64,000 nucleotides of DNA. Source: Iodidimonas nitroreducens. Its GTDB lineage: Bacteria; Pseudomonadota; Alphaproteobacteria; Sphingomonadales; Rhodothalassiaceae. This document shows positions 8,060 through 17,845 of this stretch, in pieces. The notes under the pieces are model-generated. The model was not told the DNA's origin. It saw nothing but the letters and a program-made list of their open reading frames with translations, and did not search any database. Positions within the stretch are counted from its first letter, which is position 1. The number at the start of each line of letters is the position of its first letter. Location: the NCBI RefSeq assembly GCF_008579165.1, contig NZ_BKCN01000002.1; one strand, 5' to 3'. The position numbers and the translations under genes are program-made.

Positions 8060-8683
8060 CACCTCGGGCACGCCGATGGTGATCACTTGGGCGCGCAGGC
8101 CTTCTTTGGGGATATAATCCATTTCGTGCTGTTCGATCCGGCGGCACAGCCCTTCGTCTTCCAAAGATGATAACGCCTGATCATAGTCTTGATCTTCATA
8201 AACATTTTCATTGACGGTGAAACAAATGATGCCTCCGGGTTTGGTGATCCGAATGATTTCGCGTAATCCATCGGGCCCCACATGGCCGCTGGTGAAAGTA
8301 CCCACGCAAATGGCGGCGTCATAAAGATCATCCTCGAGATCGAGACGACTGGTGAGATCGCCGGTTAATAGATTGCGGTAAGAGCCGCGATCACGAGCGA
8401 TATCAAGCATTTCCGGGGAGAGATCGAGACCATCGCAGACCATCGGATGCTCATTCTGGATCACATCGCCCACAAGCCCGGTGCCACAGCCCACATCGAT
8501 GATGGTTTTTTCATGCCCTTTCAGATGGCTCAGCAAAACCTTCACGCTTTCCTGAGGGGCGACATAGCCAAGCCCATCAACCACATCCTTATCATAGCTG
8601 GCCGCCCAATCCCGATAGAGCGCTTCGGCATCTTTGGGGTTTTTAAGGGCATAGGCGCGCTTTAAATGGCTATCATTGACCAT
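8048..8683 (-). CDS. Class I SAM-dependent methyltransferase
   Basis: A 211-residue methyltransferase with the seven-strand fold. Motif I is IIDVGCGTGLVGD; LDLSPEMLDIAR is the following acidic strand; AAICVGTFTSGHV and ITKPGGIICFTV are later motifs. The N-terminal ALYRDWAASYDKDV resembles small-molecule methyltransferases of the WBSCR27 type. The ATG at 8683 is preceded by AGGAG six bases away. The substrate is unknown. Its 3' end overlaps the last unit of a palindromic repeat, which contributes the C-terminal residues. Confidence 0.8.
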   Translation of the reverse strand: MVNDSHLKRAYALKNPKDAEALYRDWAASYDKDVVDGLGYVAPQESVKVLLSHLKGHEKTIIDVGCGTGLVGDVIQNEHPMVCDGLDLSPEMLDIARDRGSYRNLLTGDLTSRLDLEDDLYDAAICVGTFTSGHVGPDGLREIIRITKPGGIICFTVNENVYEDQDYDQALSSLEDEGLCRRIEQHEMDYIPKEGLRAQVITIGVPEVVKN

Positions 8684-8770
8684 GATCAACTCCTGATGAA
8701 TGATGAACAGATACCGGATTATAAACGGCTTTGCCCTGTAAATTCAAATGAAGCAGGTTTTTTGCCAATC

Positions 8771-9709
8771 TCAGGGCTGGCAGATCACCCGTCCGACCGT
8801 CTTTGGTCCATCGTCCACAGTAGGGGCTGTCGGCACATCCCGATCATTTTGAAGCCAAAAGGGGGCTTTATGATCGTTTAAAAAGCGCATCAAAACCGGT
8901 GCCGATATGGCAAAGGCGGTGTTGCGCACAAGGGTGCCCGATGTTTGAAAAATAGCCGCCGTATTCGCCTTGGCGATGACCATGCCGGTGACATAGCCCG
9001 CTTCATCAAAAAGCGGTCCGCCGCTATTCCCGCCCCTGACCGAGCCTTTAAAGGCGAGATAAAAAGGGGTTTCACTATCCGGTCCCTGATCGCTTAGGGC
9101 CGAAATTTGCCCTTTGCGGCGATCAGGCCGAATGCGCGGCAGCCCCTGTTCAGGAAAGCCGACGGCCATCACCGGTTCATCTATGCCGGGCAGGGCGGTG
9201 CGGAACATCACATAATCGAATGCGGCTGGTAAATCTTCTGCATTTGCTGGATTGGTTTCCATTTCGAGCAGAGCCATATCAAGATCGGGATCAAGGGCGG
9301 CGATGCTGGCGGGCCAGCGATTGCCCTTTGCATCGGCGATGAACAAACTCGTGCAGCCATCCACCACATGGCGGGCGCTGAGAAACTGGCCCTTGTCATT
9401 CACCGCAAAAGCCGTTCCAAAGCGCATGGCCAAGGCGGGTGCGGCGCGGGCATCGGGCTTCAGATCGCTGGCTCGCCGGGCGCGCTCGCGGAGAATGTTT
9501 TGGCGAATGCTTTTCGCCTCTTCGGTGCTGAGGATAGTGCCAGCGCAGGCACCGCGCAGGGTGGTCTGGATGATCTTGCGGGCTTCATCATAGCAGGAAA
9601 CGGTGGAGGATGATGCCTCGGTTTTGGCTGCGTCAACGCCCTGGGCATGGCTGGATGCCGCGCCCAAGGCGATCAGGATGACAATGCCGGCCAGAGTCTT
9701 TTCGATCAT
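8771..9709 (-). CDS. Secreted trypsin-like serine protease
   Basis: A 312-residue protein with a signal peptide (residues 1-23, ending ASSHA). It has the chymotrypsin-fold catalytic triad seen in S1C/HtrA-type proteases: His114 in SARHVVDG, Asp144 in DPDLDMALLEM and Ser229 in GGNSGGPL. There is no PDZ domain, so it is a single-domain periplasmic endopeptidase and not a full DegP. The ATG at 9709 has AAAGGA just upstream; the frame is open much further upstream but that part is not protein-like. It is 17 bases downstream of the YccF gene, so the two may be co-transcribed. Confidence 0.8.
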   Translation of the reverse strand: MIEKTLAGIVILIALGAASSHAQGVDAAKTEASSSTVSCYDEARKIIQTTLRGACAGTILSTEEAKSIRQNILRERARRASDLKPDARAAPALAMRFGTAFAVNDKGQFLSARHVVDGCTSLFIADAKGNRWPASIAALDPDLDMALLEMETNPANAEDLPAAFDYVMFRTALPGIDEPVMAVGFPEQGLPRIRPDRRKGQISALSDQGPDSETPFYLAFKGSVRGGNSGGPLFDEAGYVTGMVIAKANTAAIFQTSGTLVRNTAFAISAPVLMRFLNDHKAPFWLQNDRDVPTAPTVDDGPKTVGRVICQP

Positions 9710-9726
9710 CGCATCCTTTTCGGCAT

Positions 9727-10158
9727 TTATGGGCGTGGCGGATAAGGGCGGATGGATGCATCCTTGGAAACGATCCGCATGCCTACCGGGAATAAGGTGA
9801 TGGGCACCAGTTTGAAATGCACATAGGCAAAGGGCAGGCCGATGATGGTGATAGCCCAGAAAATACCGATCAGAATATGGCCGATCGCCAGCCACCAGCC
9901 CGCCAGCAGAAACCAGATGATATTGCCTATAAATCCTAAAGCCCCGGTACCCATATCCTCACGCCCCGAATAATCATCCCGGCGCACGGCTTCCGAACCA
10001 AAAGGCCACAGATTATAAAGCCCGATATTAAAGGCACTGCGCGCCCAAGGCAGGCCGATGATGGTGATGGCAAAAACAAGCGCCGCAACCCACCAGGCCA
10101 GCGCCAGTTCGATGCCCCCAAAAATCAGCCAGAAAACATTGAGAATCAAACGGATCAT
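9727..10158 (-). CDS. YccF-family inner membrane protein
   Basis: A 143-residue membrane protein with an internal duplication typical of the family: FAITIIGLPWARSAFNIGLYNLWPFG at about residues 29-54 and WAITIIGLPFAYVHFKLVPITLFPVG at about 100-125. Four hydrophobic helices are visible. The function of YccF is not well known. The periplasmic protease gene follows immediately on the same strand. Confidence 0.85.
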   Translation of the reverse strand: MIRLILNVFWLIFGGIELALAWWVAALVFAITIIGLPWARSAFNIGLYNLWPFGSEAVRRDDYSGREDMGTGALGFIGNIIWFLLAGWWLAIGHILIGIFWAITIIGLPFAYVHFKLVPITLFPVGMRIVSKDASIRPYPPRP

Positions 10159-10254
10159 CGGTCATCCTTTATCAGTGATAATATATCGGATAGATATAAT
10201 ACGAAAAACCCGTTTCACAATGTTTATTTTTCGCCCAATTCTTCTAAAGGGCCA

Positions 10255-11388
10255 TCACGCCATCATCTGGCGATTGATCACCAGCTTCTGGATATCCGAT
10301 GTGCCTTCATAAATCTGGCAAACCTTAACATCACGATAGATCCGCTCCACCGGATAATCTTTCAGATAGCCATAGCCGCCCAGGGTCTGGATCGCATCGG
10401 AACAGATGCTCTCCGCAGCTTCAGAGGCAAAAAGCTTGGCCATCGAAGCTTCCTTGAGGCAGGGCAGCCCGGCATCCTTGAGGGATGCTGCGTGCAGCAC
10501 AAGCTGGCGCGAAGCCTCGAGCTTGGTCGCCATATCCGACAGGCGAAAACCCACCGCCTGATGCTGGGCGATGGCTTTGCCAAAGCTGATGCGTTCTTTT
10601 GCATAGTGAAGGGCATGGGCAAGGGCCGCCTGAGCCATGCCCACCGATTGGGCGGCAATGCCGATGCGCCCGCTTTCCAAATTCATCAAAGCCAGGCGAT
10701 AGCCCTGATTTTCATCGCCCAAAAGGCAGCTTTCGGGAATGCTCATTTCATCGAAAATGATCTGGGCGGTATCGGATGAGGATTGCCCCAGCTTGTCTTC
10801 GATGCGCGATACAATGAATCCGGGGGTGTTGGTGGGTACCAGAAAAGCGGAAATCCCACGTTTTCCGGCATCAGGATCGGTAACGGCAAAAATGATGGCC
10901 ACCTTAGCGATGCTGCCCGATGTTATGAACTGTTTGGTGCCGTTTAAAACCCAGCCCGTTTGGGTGCGGAGGGCTTTGGTTTTCAAGGCCCCGGCATCGG
11001 AACCGGCTTGTGGTTCGGTGAGGCAAAAGGCGCCGATGCATTCGCCGCGCGCCAGTTTTTGCAGCCATGTTTCTTTTTGATCCGCATTGCCAGCCCCGGC
11101 GATGGCGGCACAAACCGGCGAATTATTGACGCTCATAATCGTTGATAGCCCGCCATCCCCGGCGGCGATTTCCATCAAAGCCAAAGCATAGGAAACCATA
11201 TCGGTTCCGGCTCCGCCATGGTCTTCGGCGATGGTCATGCCCATCAGCCCAAGCTGCCCCATTTCATCCAGAACAGCTTGGGGCACGCGGCCATCCCGCG
11301 CCCATTGATCGGCAAAAGGGGCAATTTTTTCCTGCGCAAAGGCCCGGGCCATATCGCGGATCATGGCTTGTTCCTGATTGGGGATCAT
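10255..11388 (-). CDS. Acyl-CoA dehydrogenase
   Basis: A 377-residue FAD flavoenzyme that introduces the alpha-beta double bond in acyl-CoA thioesters during fatty-acid or branched-chain amino-acid breakdown. Signatures: GAFCLTEPQAGSDAGALKT, GTKQFITSGSIAKVAIIFAV, QIYEGTSDIQKLVI with the catalytic Glu at about 361, and QTLGGYGYLKDYPVERIYRD. Length is normal. Which acyl-CoA it uses cannot be told from sequence; overall it looks like short-chain or isobutyryl types. It stands alone between YccF and a GST. Confidence 0.9.
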   Translation of the reverse strand: MIPNQEQAMIRDMARAFAQEKIAPFADQWARDGRVPQAVLDEMGQLGLMGMTIAEDHGGAGTDMVSYALALMEIAAGDGGLSTIMSVNNSPVCAAIAGAGNADQKETWLQKLARGECIGAFCLTEPQAGSDAGALKTKALRTQTGWVLNGTKQFITSGSIAKVAIIFAVTDPDAGKRGISAFLVPTNTPGFIVSRIEDKLGQSSSDTAQIIFDEMSIPESCLLGDENQGYRLALMNLESGRIGIAAQSVGMAQAALAHALHYAKERISFGKAIAQHQAVGFRLSDMATKLEASRQLVLHAASLKDAGLPCLKEASMAKLFASEAAESICSDAIQTLGGYGYLKDYPVERIYRDVKVCQIYEGTSDIQKLVINRQMMA

Positions 11389-11440
11389 CGTGCATCATAT
11401 CCTGAATTAACGTGAAAAGATGGCTGGAGTTTAAAGGCGA

Positions 11441-12481
11441 TCAGGGAAGCTGATAAGCCTCTAAAACCCCCAAGGGCGCGAGATTTTGTTCGACCAGCGC
11501 ACGGGCCGGGGCATCGAGGGCGGCCAGATCCTTTGTCGTTTCGCGCCGTGTTTTCTCGCTATAGGGGCGGGCGATGATGGATCGCGGCCCATAGCCTAAA
11601 TCCATATCGACTGTAGTCTCTCCGGCGGCAAGGGCGCGGTGATTGCCGATGAGATAGGCATGAAAGCTGAGACCGATCTGCTGCAAAAGCGGGGCCAGCG
11701 TTTCCGGAACGCTTGTAAAATCGGGCCAGCCATCGGCCAGATCCGATGCCCGGGCCGCAGCCATGCGCTTTTGATAGGCTATCAGATCAGGGGCCAAGCT
11801 TTCGGCAAGGGTGCGGGGCGTGGGATCAAACAGGAAATGCGCGGTCAGTGCCCCTTGCAGGGCAAAATCAGCAAGACAGGGGCGCGGGCCGAGCAAAAAA
11901 TCCGATTGCGCGAAATGCTGCCCCAAAAGTGTGGCAAGGCGGCACCATTCCCCTTCGATTTCTGCCAAAGCATCGGGCCCGGCATCCATTTTCTGGCACA
12001 CCCCCATGGCCCAGTTCTGGATCATATCGCGGGCAGATCGCACCAGCTTTTCGCCTTCGGGATCAAGGGTCTGATGGGCGGGAATGCCCACCGCATCCCG
12101 GGCGAGCGCGGTGCCGGAATGCTCGATATCCGATGGATCGTTCCAGCGGAAGAAAACAGCGGCGCGCACGGTCCATTCATCAAAGAAATCTTCCAAAATG
12201 CGGGCCATGATCCGGCCAAGGGGCGCATCGGGCAGGGTGGTGCTTGCGGGAAATCTTTTATCCATTTCAAAGGCAATGGGGGTGGAATCCCAAAGCCATT
12301 GATCTTCAGGGGTCACCACCACCGGCATCATATGGGTGCCGGATCGCCGTTCGACCTCGGCCCGCACATGGATCGATTTCTTGCGATAATCGGTGGGGAT
12401 TTCCTTATAGGCAAAAAGCGCCAATATCTTTTGCGTGAAATAGGATGCATCCATGCCATAAACGATATAGCTCGCGGTCAT
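11441..12481 (-). CDS. Glutathione S-transferase family protein
   Basis: A 346-residue protein, longer than a normal GST (about 210). The N-terminal thioredoxin-like part has YIVYGMDASYFTQKILALFAYKEIP and PVVVTPEDQWLWDSTPIAFEMDKRFP, the usual glutathione-site and beta-alpha pattern; the C-terminal part is helical with FLLGPRPCLADFALQGALTAHF, the GST C-domain signature. About 100 further residues follow (from about 240) with no domain I recognise. Substrate unknown. It diverges from mazG. Confidence 0.75.
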   Translation of the reverse strand: MTASYIVYGMDASYFTQKILALFAYKEIPTDYRKKSIHVRAEVERRSGTHMMPVVVTPEDQWLWDSTPIAFEMDKRFPASTTLPDAPLGRIMARILEDFFDEWTVRAAVFFRWNDPSDIEHSGTALARDAVGIPAHQTLDPEGEKLVRSARDMIQNWAMGVCQKMDAGPDALAEIEGEWCRLATLLGQHFAQSDFLLGPRPCLADFALQGALTAHFLFDPTPRTLAESLAPDLIAYQKRMAAARASDLADGWPDFTSVPETLAPLLQQIGLSFHAYLIGNHRALAAGETTVDMDLGYGPRSIIARPYSEKTRRETTKDLAALDAPARALVEQNLAPLGVLEAYQLP

Positions 12482-12521
12482 ATTTATAGGCTCCCACAGA
12501 TCGCCGGTTTGTTCAGTTGTT

Positions 12522-12537
12522 TAGGGTCAGGACCCTA
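12522..12537. repeat. Perfect palindrome TAGGGTC-AG-GACCCTA, copy 1
   Basis: A 7+2+7 inverted repeat in the divergent gap between the GST gene and mazG, 41 bases from the GST start. A close relative lies at 14632-14647; after both palindromes the phrase GATGTT then GCAA is also shared. It could be a regulator-binding site or a short dispersed element. Confidence 0.5.
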
Positions 12538-12675
12538 GATGTTCTGCAAACTGCGCCAGTGCGCCAATGGGGTCAAGCATCAGATCGGACAAGGTGTGGT
12601 GAGGGTGGGGCATCTCTTGTTACCAGTGGATGACAGCGATAAGCTTTTCGCCTCTGGTTTTAGGATGACGTGACG

Positions 12676-13473
12676 ATGAATATCGAAAAACTGCTCGACA
12701 TCATGGCCGCTTTGCGTGCTCCCGAAAGCGGCTGCCCTTGGGATCGGGCCCAGGATTTTAAATCGATCGCAGGCTTTACCATCGAAGAAGCCTATGAAGT
12801 GGCCGATGCCATCGAACGCCGCGCTTTTGATGAATTAAAGGATGAATTGGGCGATCTGCTGTTTCAGGTGGTGTTTCATGCCCAGATGGCCAAAGAATGC
12901 GATGCCTTTGATTTCAAGGATGTGTTGGAAGCCATTTGCAGCAAGATGATCCGCCGCCATCCTCATGTTTTTGCCGGGGAAAGGATGGCGGATGCCGAGG
13001 CCCAACTGCAGGCATGGGAAACTCTGAAAGCTGCCGAGCGCGCCGAGAAAGCCAAAGCCGAAGGCCGCCCCCTCAGCGCCCTTGATGGGGTGGCGAAAAG
13101 CCTGCCGGCAAGCCAGCGTGCGCTGAAATTGCAAAAGCGCGCGGCGCGGGTGGGCTTTGATTGGGATGATCCCGCAGATGTTTTGGCAAAAGTCTATGAA
13201 GAGCTTGGTGAAGTGGAGCAGGCCCATAAGAATGCAGAAGGTGATGCCCGGGTGCTTGAGGAATTGGGTGATCTGTTTTTCACCTGCATCAATCTAAGCC
13301 GCAAGCTTGGCCATGATCCAGAGGATGCCATGGCCAGCGCCAATCGAAAATTCGAGGGGCGTTTTAAGCAGATAGAAGCTTTTCTGGCAAAAGAAGGGCG
13401 GGGGCCGGAGCAATCCAATCTTCAGGAAATGGAGCATTTATGGCAACGGGCCAAAAGCGAAGAAAAAGTCTGA
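12676..13473 (+). CDS. mazG: Nucleoside triphosphate pyrophosphohydrolase MazG
   Basis: A 265-residue enzyme that hydrolyses NTPs to NMP and pyrophosphate, a house-cleaning role. Two MazG domains are visible: the first with CPWDRAQDF and EEAYEVADAI...DELKDELGDLLFQVVFHAQ, the second with YEELGEVEQAH...LEELGDLFFTCINLSRKLG; these Glu/Asp clusters bind Mg2+. I use the ATG at 12676; a GTG two codons earlier lies closer to AGGA and is possible. Confidence 0.93.
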   Translation: MNIEKLLDIMAALRAPESGCPWDRAQDFKSIAGFTIEEAYEVADAIERRAFDELKDELGDLLFQVVFHAQMAKECDAFDFKDVLEAICSKMIRRHPHVFAGERMADAEAQLQAWETLKAAERAEKAKAEGRPLSALDGVAKSLPASQRALKLQKRAARVGFDWDDPADVLAKVYEELGEVEQAHKNAEGDARVLEELGDLFFTCINLSRKLGHDPEDAMASANRKFEGRFKQIEAFLAKEGRGPEQSNLQEMEHLWQRAKSEEKV

Positions 13474-13550
13474 GCGGCGGATTTCATCCGAAAATTTTCT
13501 ACATTGTTTAATTGATTGCATTGATATAGCGCGATTCGTATCATCGGGGC

Positions 13551-14591
13551 ATGAGAGATGCCGCGCGAAATTGGCCACAAAGAACATGGCTTTTGATCCT
13601 GTGTTTGAGCTTGTCGGCTTGTTATGTGGCTGGCGGCAATCGGCCCTATTGGGCGGTGGAGCCGGTTTATGCGGTGCGTAATTCCCCCATCCCCGTGCCC
13701 CGGCCAAGCTTGAAACCCCCCGCCCCCAATCGCTATGCGGCTGCCACTGTACCCAATCGGGCGGATAGCCGCGTGGTGGCCCCTCGGGCACGTACCCCAT
13801 CCCCTGCACGAACGGGAACCACAAGAACAGGGATAACTGCGGGCCAGATAGAGGTGCGCCGGGGTGATACGGTTTATGGCCTGGCCCGGGCCCATGGCGT
13901 TCCTTTGTCAGATTTTGTGGCGGTGAATGATCTGCGTCCGCCTTATGCTTTGGCGGTGGGACAAAAGCTTGTTCTGCCGGGGCGGCGATCGCATGTGGTG
14001 CAGCGCGGCGATACGGTTTATTCCATCGCGCAAAAACATGATCTCGATGTGCGCCAATTGGCCGGCATCAATCAATTGGCGCCGCCTTATCTTTTGCGGG
14101 TTGGTCAGGTTCTTGTGGTGCCATCGGGCCGGGCCGAGGAATTGACGGTGGCATCGCGGCCCTCGCGCAGCCTGGCCACACCGCCACCGCGCACCGGGTC
14201 TGGCTTTGATTGGCCGGTTACGGGGACTGTGATCTCGCGCTTTGGCCCCAAAGAAGGGGGATTGCGCAATGATGGGATCAATATTCGGGCTCCCAAAGGT
14301 GCGCCGGTGCGGGCTTCGGAAAGCGGCATTGTGGCTTATGCCGGATCGGGCTTGCGCGGATTTGGCAATCTCATCCTCATTCGCCATGCCGATGATTGGG
14401 TGACGGCCTATGGCCATAATGATGAATTGCTGGTGGAACGCGGGGCCGCCGTGAAGCGCGGGCAGATGATCGCCCGGGTCGGCTCCACCGGCGGGGTGAC
14501 GGAAGCGCAATTGCATTTCGAGGTGCGCAAAGGCACAAAAGCGTCAGACCCCTTGCGCTATCTGCCGCAGATCAGCGCCGATGCGCGCTGA
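13551..14591 (+). CDS. NlpD-like lipoprotein: two LysM domains and degenerate M23 domain
   Basis: A 346-residue envelope protein. The N-terminus has a lipobox (LSLSACYVAGG, Cys at about 24). LysM domains lie at about 100-143 (EVRRGDTVYGLARAHGV) and 149-192 (HVVQRGDTVYSIAQKHDL) and should bind peptidoglycan. The C-terminal LytM/M23 domain (about 222-340) keeps LHFEVR but has NDGINIRAPKG where active enzymes have HxGxD, so the first His and the Asp ligand are replaced. It is probably an amidase activator, like NlpD or EnvC, and not a hydrolase itself. A stem-loop terminator overlaps its stop codon. Confidence 0.87.
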   Translation: MRDAARNWPQRTWLLILCLSLSACYVAGGNRPYWAVEPVYAVRNSPIPVPRPSLKPPAPNRYAAATVPNRADSRVVAPRARTPSPARTGTTRTGITAGQIEVRRGDTVYGLARAHGVPLSDFVAVNDLRPPYALAVGQKLVLPGRRSHVVQRGDTVYSIAQKHDLDVRQLAGINQLAPPYLLRVGQVLVVPSGRAEELTVASRPSRSLATPPPRTGSGFDWPVTGTVISRFGPKEGGLRNDGINIRAPKGAPVRASESGIVAYAGSGLRGFGNLILIRHADDWVTAYGHNDELLVERGAAVKRGQMIARVGSTGGVTEAQLHFEVRKGTKASDPLRYLPQISADAR

Positions 14592-14602
14592 GCGCTTTTT
14601 TT
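14584..14602 (+). terminator. Intrinsic terminator after the nlpD-like gene
   Basis: GCGC-TGA-GCGC stem followed by seven T. The loop is the gene's own stop codon. Confidence 0.5.
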
Positions 14603-14631
14603 AAAAGCATGATCTTTGAGGAGCATGTTTC

Positions 14632-14647
14632 TAGGGGCAGGGCCCTA
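14632..14647. repeat. Palindrome TAGGGGCAGGGCCCTA, copy 2
   Basis: Near-perfect relative of 12522-12537, with one mismatch between its arms. It lies 131 bases upstream of yajC. The 187-base gap around it (14592-14778) holds no gene I can see. Confidence 0.45.
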
Positions 14648-14778
14648 ATGATGTTGCAATCATAGGGGCTGGCTTTATAGTCCGCCACCAGATGACCACG
14701 GCCTTTCTTGTGCTTGATGGCAAAATGTCGGGTTCACACTGATCCCGGCAGCCAATGCGGGCAGGAGGCCTCAACTTG

Positions 14779-15123
14779 ATGGAAATGGGTTTTTTCATGC
14801 TGATATCAACTGCTTATGCACAATCCGCAGGCGGCGCTGCCGGGGGTGGTCTTTTGGAAATGCTTCTTCCTTTGGCCCTGATCATGTTGATTTTTTATTT
14901 TCTGCTGATCCGGCCTCAGCAGAAGCGTTTAAAAGAGCATCGCAATCTTATCGCCGCTATTCGTCGTGGGGATACTGTGGTGACATCGGGCGGGCTGATC
15001 GGCAAGGTGACCAAGGTCGCCGATGATGAGCTTCAGGTCGAGGTATCGGAAGGTGTGCGCTTGCGGGTGGTGCGCGGGACCATTGCCGAGGTGCGTGGCA
15101 AGGCTGAACCGGCCGAGAGCTGA
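14779..15123 (+). CDS. yajC: Preprotein translocase subunit YajC
   Basis: A 114-residue single-pass inner-membrane protein of the SecDF-YajC complex. Hydrophobic helix LLEMLLPLALIMLIFYFLLI is followed by RPQQKRLKEHRNLI and GDTVVTSGGLIGKV, the family signature. It leads the yajC-secD-secF-Mth938 cluster, the normal alphaproteobacterial order. AGGAGG lies ten bases before this ATG; an ATG 24 bases upstream would come before that site and is unlikely. Confidence 0.92.
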   Translation: MEMGFFMLISTAYAQSAGGAAGGGLLEMLLPLALIMLIFYFLLIRPQQKRLKEHRNLIAAIRRGDTVVTSGGLIGKVTKVADDELQVEVSEGVRLRVVRGTIAEVRGKAEPAES

Positions 15124-15212
15124 GCCGGGCTCTTTTAACGGCCGGTTTCAGGCCTATATGACATGTTCGATCAGCGTTCGTCGCTGATACCCCCGATTGG
15201 GATCAATCTGCC

Positions 15213-16798
15213 ATGCTTGACTTTCCACCATGGAAAATTGCCTTCGTTTTGCTGATCAGCTTCATCGGGATGCTGGCGGCTTTGCCAAATCTGCTCAGTG
15301 ATGAGCAGGTGGCAGCACTGCCCGGCTTTCTGCCCAGTAGCAAGCTGACCCTGGGGCTTGATCTGCAAGGCGGATCGCACATGCTGCTTGAGGTGGATAG
15401 CGATGCTGTGGTGGCTGAACAGATGGTCAATCTTGAAGCGCAGATCCGCGATGCCTTGCGCGCGCAGCGCATTTTGGCGAGCATCGAGCCGCAGGGGCGC
15501 TCTATCCATGTGCGGGTTCGGGATGAAACTCAGCGCGCCGATGCTCTTTCGGTGATCCGTGATCAGGCGGTGCCGGTGGGGGATGGTCAGGGTTTTGGCG
15601 GCGTTTTATCGCGCAATATCGAGGTTGAAACCGAAGATAACGGGCTGATCACGGCCACCCTCACGGAGGCGGCGATCCGGTCGCGGATCAGCGGGGCGGT
15701 GGAACAATCGCTGGAAATCGTGCGTCGGCGTGTGGATGAAATGGGCACGCGCGAGCCAACCATTCAGCGGCAGGGGGCTGATCGGATTCTGGTACAGGTG
15801 CCGGGCCTGCAGGATAGCCAGCAATTGCGTTCGCTTCTGGAAACGACTGCCAAGCTCACTTTTCATATGGTCAATGCTCAGGGCGATCCCAATCGTCCTC
15901 CCCCCGGTTTCATGTCGCTGCCTTCGCAAGATACCGGTGAAATTCTGGTGCTCGAGCGACGCGCCCGCCTGACAGGGGAAAATCTGGTGGATGCCTCGGT
16001 GGGTTTTGATGAATCAAGCCGACCCGTGGTGAATTTCCGTTTTGACTCCACAGGCGGTCGGCGCTTTGCCGATATTACCCGGGAAAATGTCAATCGTCGC
16101 TTTGCCATCGTTTTGGATGATGTGATCATTTCGGCCCCCAATATTCAGGAGCCATTCTGGGGGGGGCCGGGCGCATTTTTGGCAATTTCACGGTTGAGGG
16201 TGCCAATAATCTGGCGATCCTGTTGCGTGCCGGGGCGCTGCCCGCTCCTCTCACCATCATGGAAGAACGTACGGTTGGCCCCGATCTGGGCAAGGATTCC
16301 ATCGAAGCTGGTGAAATTGCCGGTCTTTTGGGTTTGAGCTTTGTGGTGCTCTTTATTTTCGTGACCTATGGCTGGTTTGGGCTGGCGGCGAATGTGGCCT
16401 TGATGGTCAATATCGCGCTTATTCTGGGTGCGCTGTCAACTTTGGGGGCAACGCTGACCCTTCCCGGAATCGCCGGGATCGTGCTCACCATCGGGATGGC
16501 GGTGGATGCCAATGTCCTTGTTTTTGAACGGATCAAGGAAGAAGCCATCGCCGGGCGCGGCCCCATGCGCGCTGTTGAAGCAGGCTATCAACAGGCTCTG
16601 AGCACGATTTTGGATGCCAATATCACCACCTTCATCGCCGCTTTCCTGCTCTTTCAATTTGGCTCTGGCCCGGTGCGCGGCTTTGCGGTGACTTTGGGCA
16701 TCGGGATCATCACTTCGGTCTTTACCGCCTTGCTGCTCACGCGTTTGTTTCTCGTTATCTGGCTGCGCCGGCGTCGTCCGCAGCGTTTGCCGATCTGA
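15213..16798 (+). CDS. secD: Protein translocase subunit SecD (frameshifted in this sequence)
   Basis: SecD uses the proton gradient to help pull exported proteins through SecYEG. Seen: an N-terminal helix, TLGLDLQGGSHMLLEV, the large periplasmic P1 region with EIVRRRVDEMGTREPTIQRQG, then the RND-like membrane half with RAGALPAPLTIMEERTVGPDLG, IVLTIGMAVDANVLVFERIKEE and the final helices. The frame breaks at about 16153: adding one C to make GAGCCCATTCTG joins NIQEPILGGAGRIFGNFTVEG perfectly. Corrected length is 528 residues, normal. The gene is essential or nearly so, so the break is almost certainly a sequence error. Confidence 0.93.
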
Positions 16799-16816
16799 TC
16801 GGTCTGGAAAATCCTT

Positions 16817-17790
16817 ATGCTTTTAAAGCTCATCCCGGATAATACACATATCCCCTTCATGAAGATCCGCAGCTTCGCTTATGTGGTGTCTCTGCTGCTC
16901 ATCCTGGCTTCGGCGGCCTTGTTTTTCAGCCGGGGTCTCAATCTGGGGATCGATTTCATCGGCGGTTCCACCATTGAAATCCTGACCCCGGAACCGGCCA
17001 ATATTGGGAATATTCGTGCTCTTCTCGAAAAGCTTGATCTGGGGGATGTGAGCGTTCAGGAATTTGGCGAGCCGCGCGATGTGCTGATCCGCTTTCAGGA
17101 ACAGCCCGGCGGTGAAGAGGCGCAAAAAGAAGCCAGATCAGGGTGGAGAATGCCTTGCAAACCAATATCGAGGGGGTCTCCATCCGTTCAACCAGCTTCA
17201 TCGGTCCCAAGGTTTCATCGGAACTTGCGCGCGATGGTATCTTGGCTGTCAGCTTATCAGTGGCGGCTGTTCTTGTTTATATCTGGTTTCGTTTTGAATG
17301 GCAGTTTGGCTTGGGGGCCGTGATCGCGCTGGTGCATGATGTGCTTTTAACGGTGGGTTTTTTCTCGATCACCCAGCTTGATTTCAATCTTTCGATTATC
17401 GCCGCTATCCTCACCATTGTGGGCTATTCGTTGAATGATACAGTGGTGGTTTATGATCGTGTGCGCGAAAATATGCGTAAATACCGAAAAATGCCCTTGC
17501 CTGAGCTGATTGATCGTTCGATCAATGACACCCTTTCACGCACGGTGATGACCTCCTTGACCACATTGATCGCCTTGTTTGCTCTTTATTTCTTTGGCGG
17601 CCCGGTGATCCAGGGCTTTACGGCTGCGATGATCTGGGGGATCGTGATCGGCACCTATTCCTCGATCTTCATCGCCTCGCCGGTTTTGATCCTGCTTCAC
17701 CTGCGCAGCACGGCTTTCATCGGTGATGAAAAAGATCAGGACTCCGATCAGGATGGGGATGGCAATCTTACGAAAGTTCCAGCCCCTTAA
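16817..17790 (+). CDS. secF: Protein translocase subunit SecF (frameshifted in this sequence)
   Basis: Partner of SecD in the inner membrane. Seen: FSRGLNLGIDFIGGSTIEI near the N-terminus, the periplasmic part VENALQTNIEGVSIRSTSFIGPKVS, then five helices with ALVHDVLLTVGFFSI, VGYSLNDTVVVYDRVREN and RTVMTSLTTLIALFALYFFGG. The frame changes at about 17134; restoring one C (GAAGCCCAGATC) gives EAQIRVENAL in frame. Corrected length is 324 residues. It follows secD by 18 bases. Confidence 0.93.
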
Positions 17791-17845
17791 TCCTGCTCCC
17801 CCTTCAAGCGGCCCGCAGTCCAATCCCGGAAAAGGGTTTAGTCTT

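Noticed and set aside
15213..17790. Programmed ribosomal frameshifting in secD and secF
   Set aside because: No slippery heptamer or stimulatory structure at the break, and the same one-base loss is seen in unrelated genes and a tRNA.
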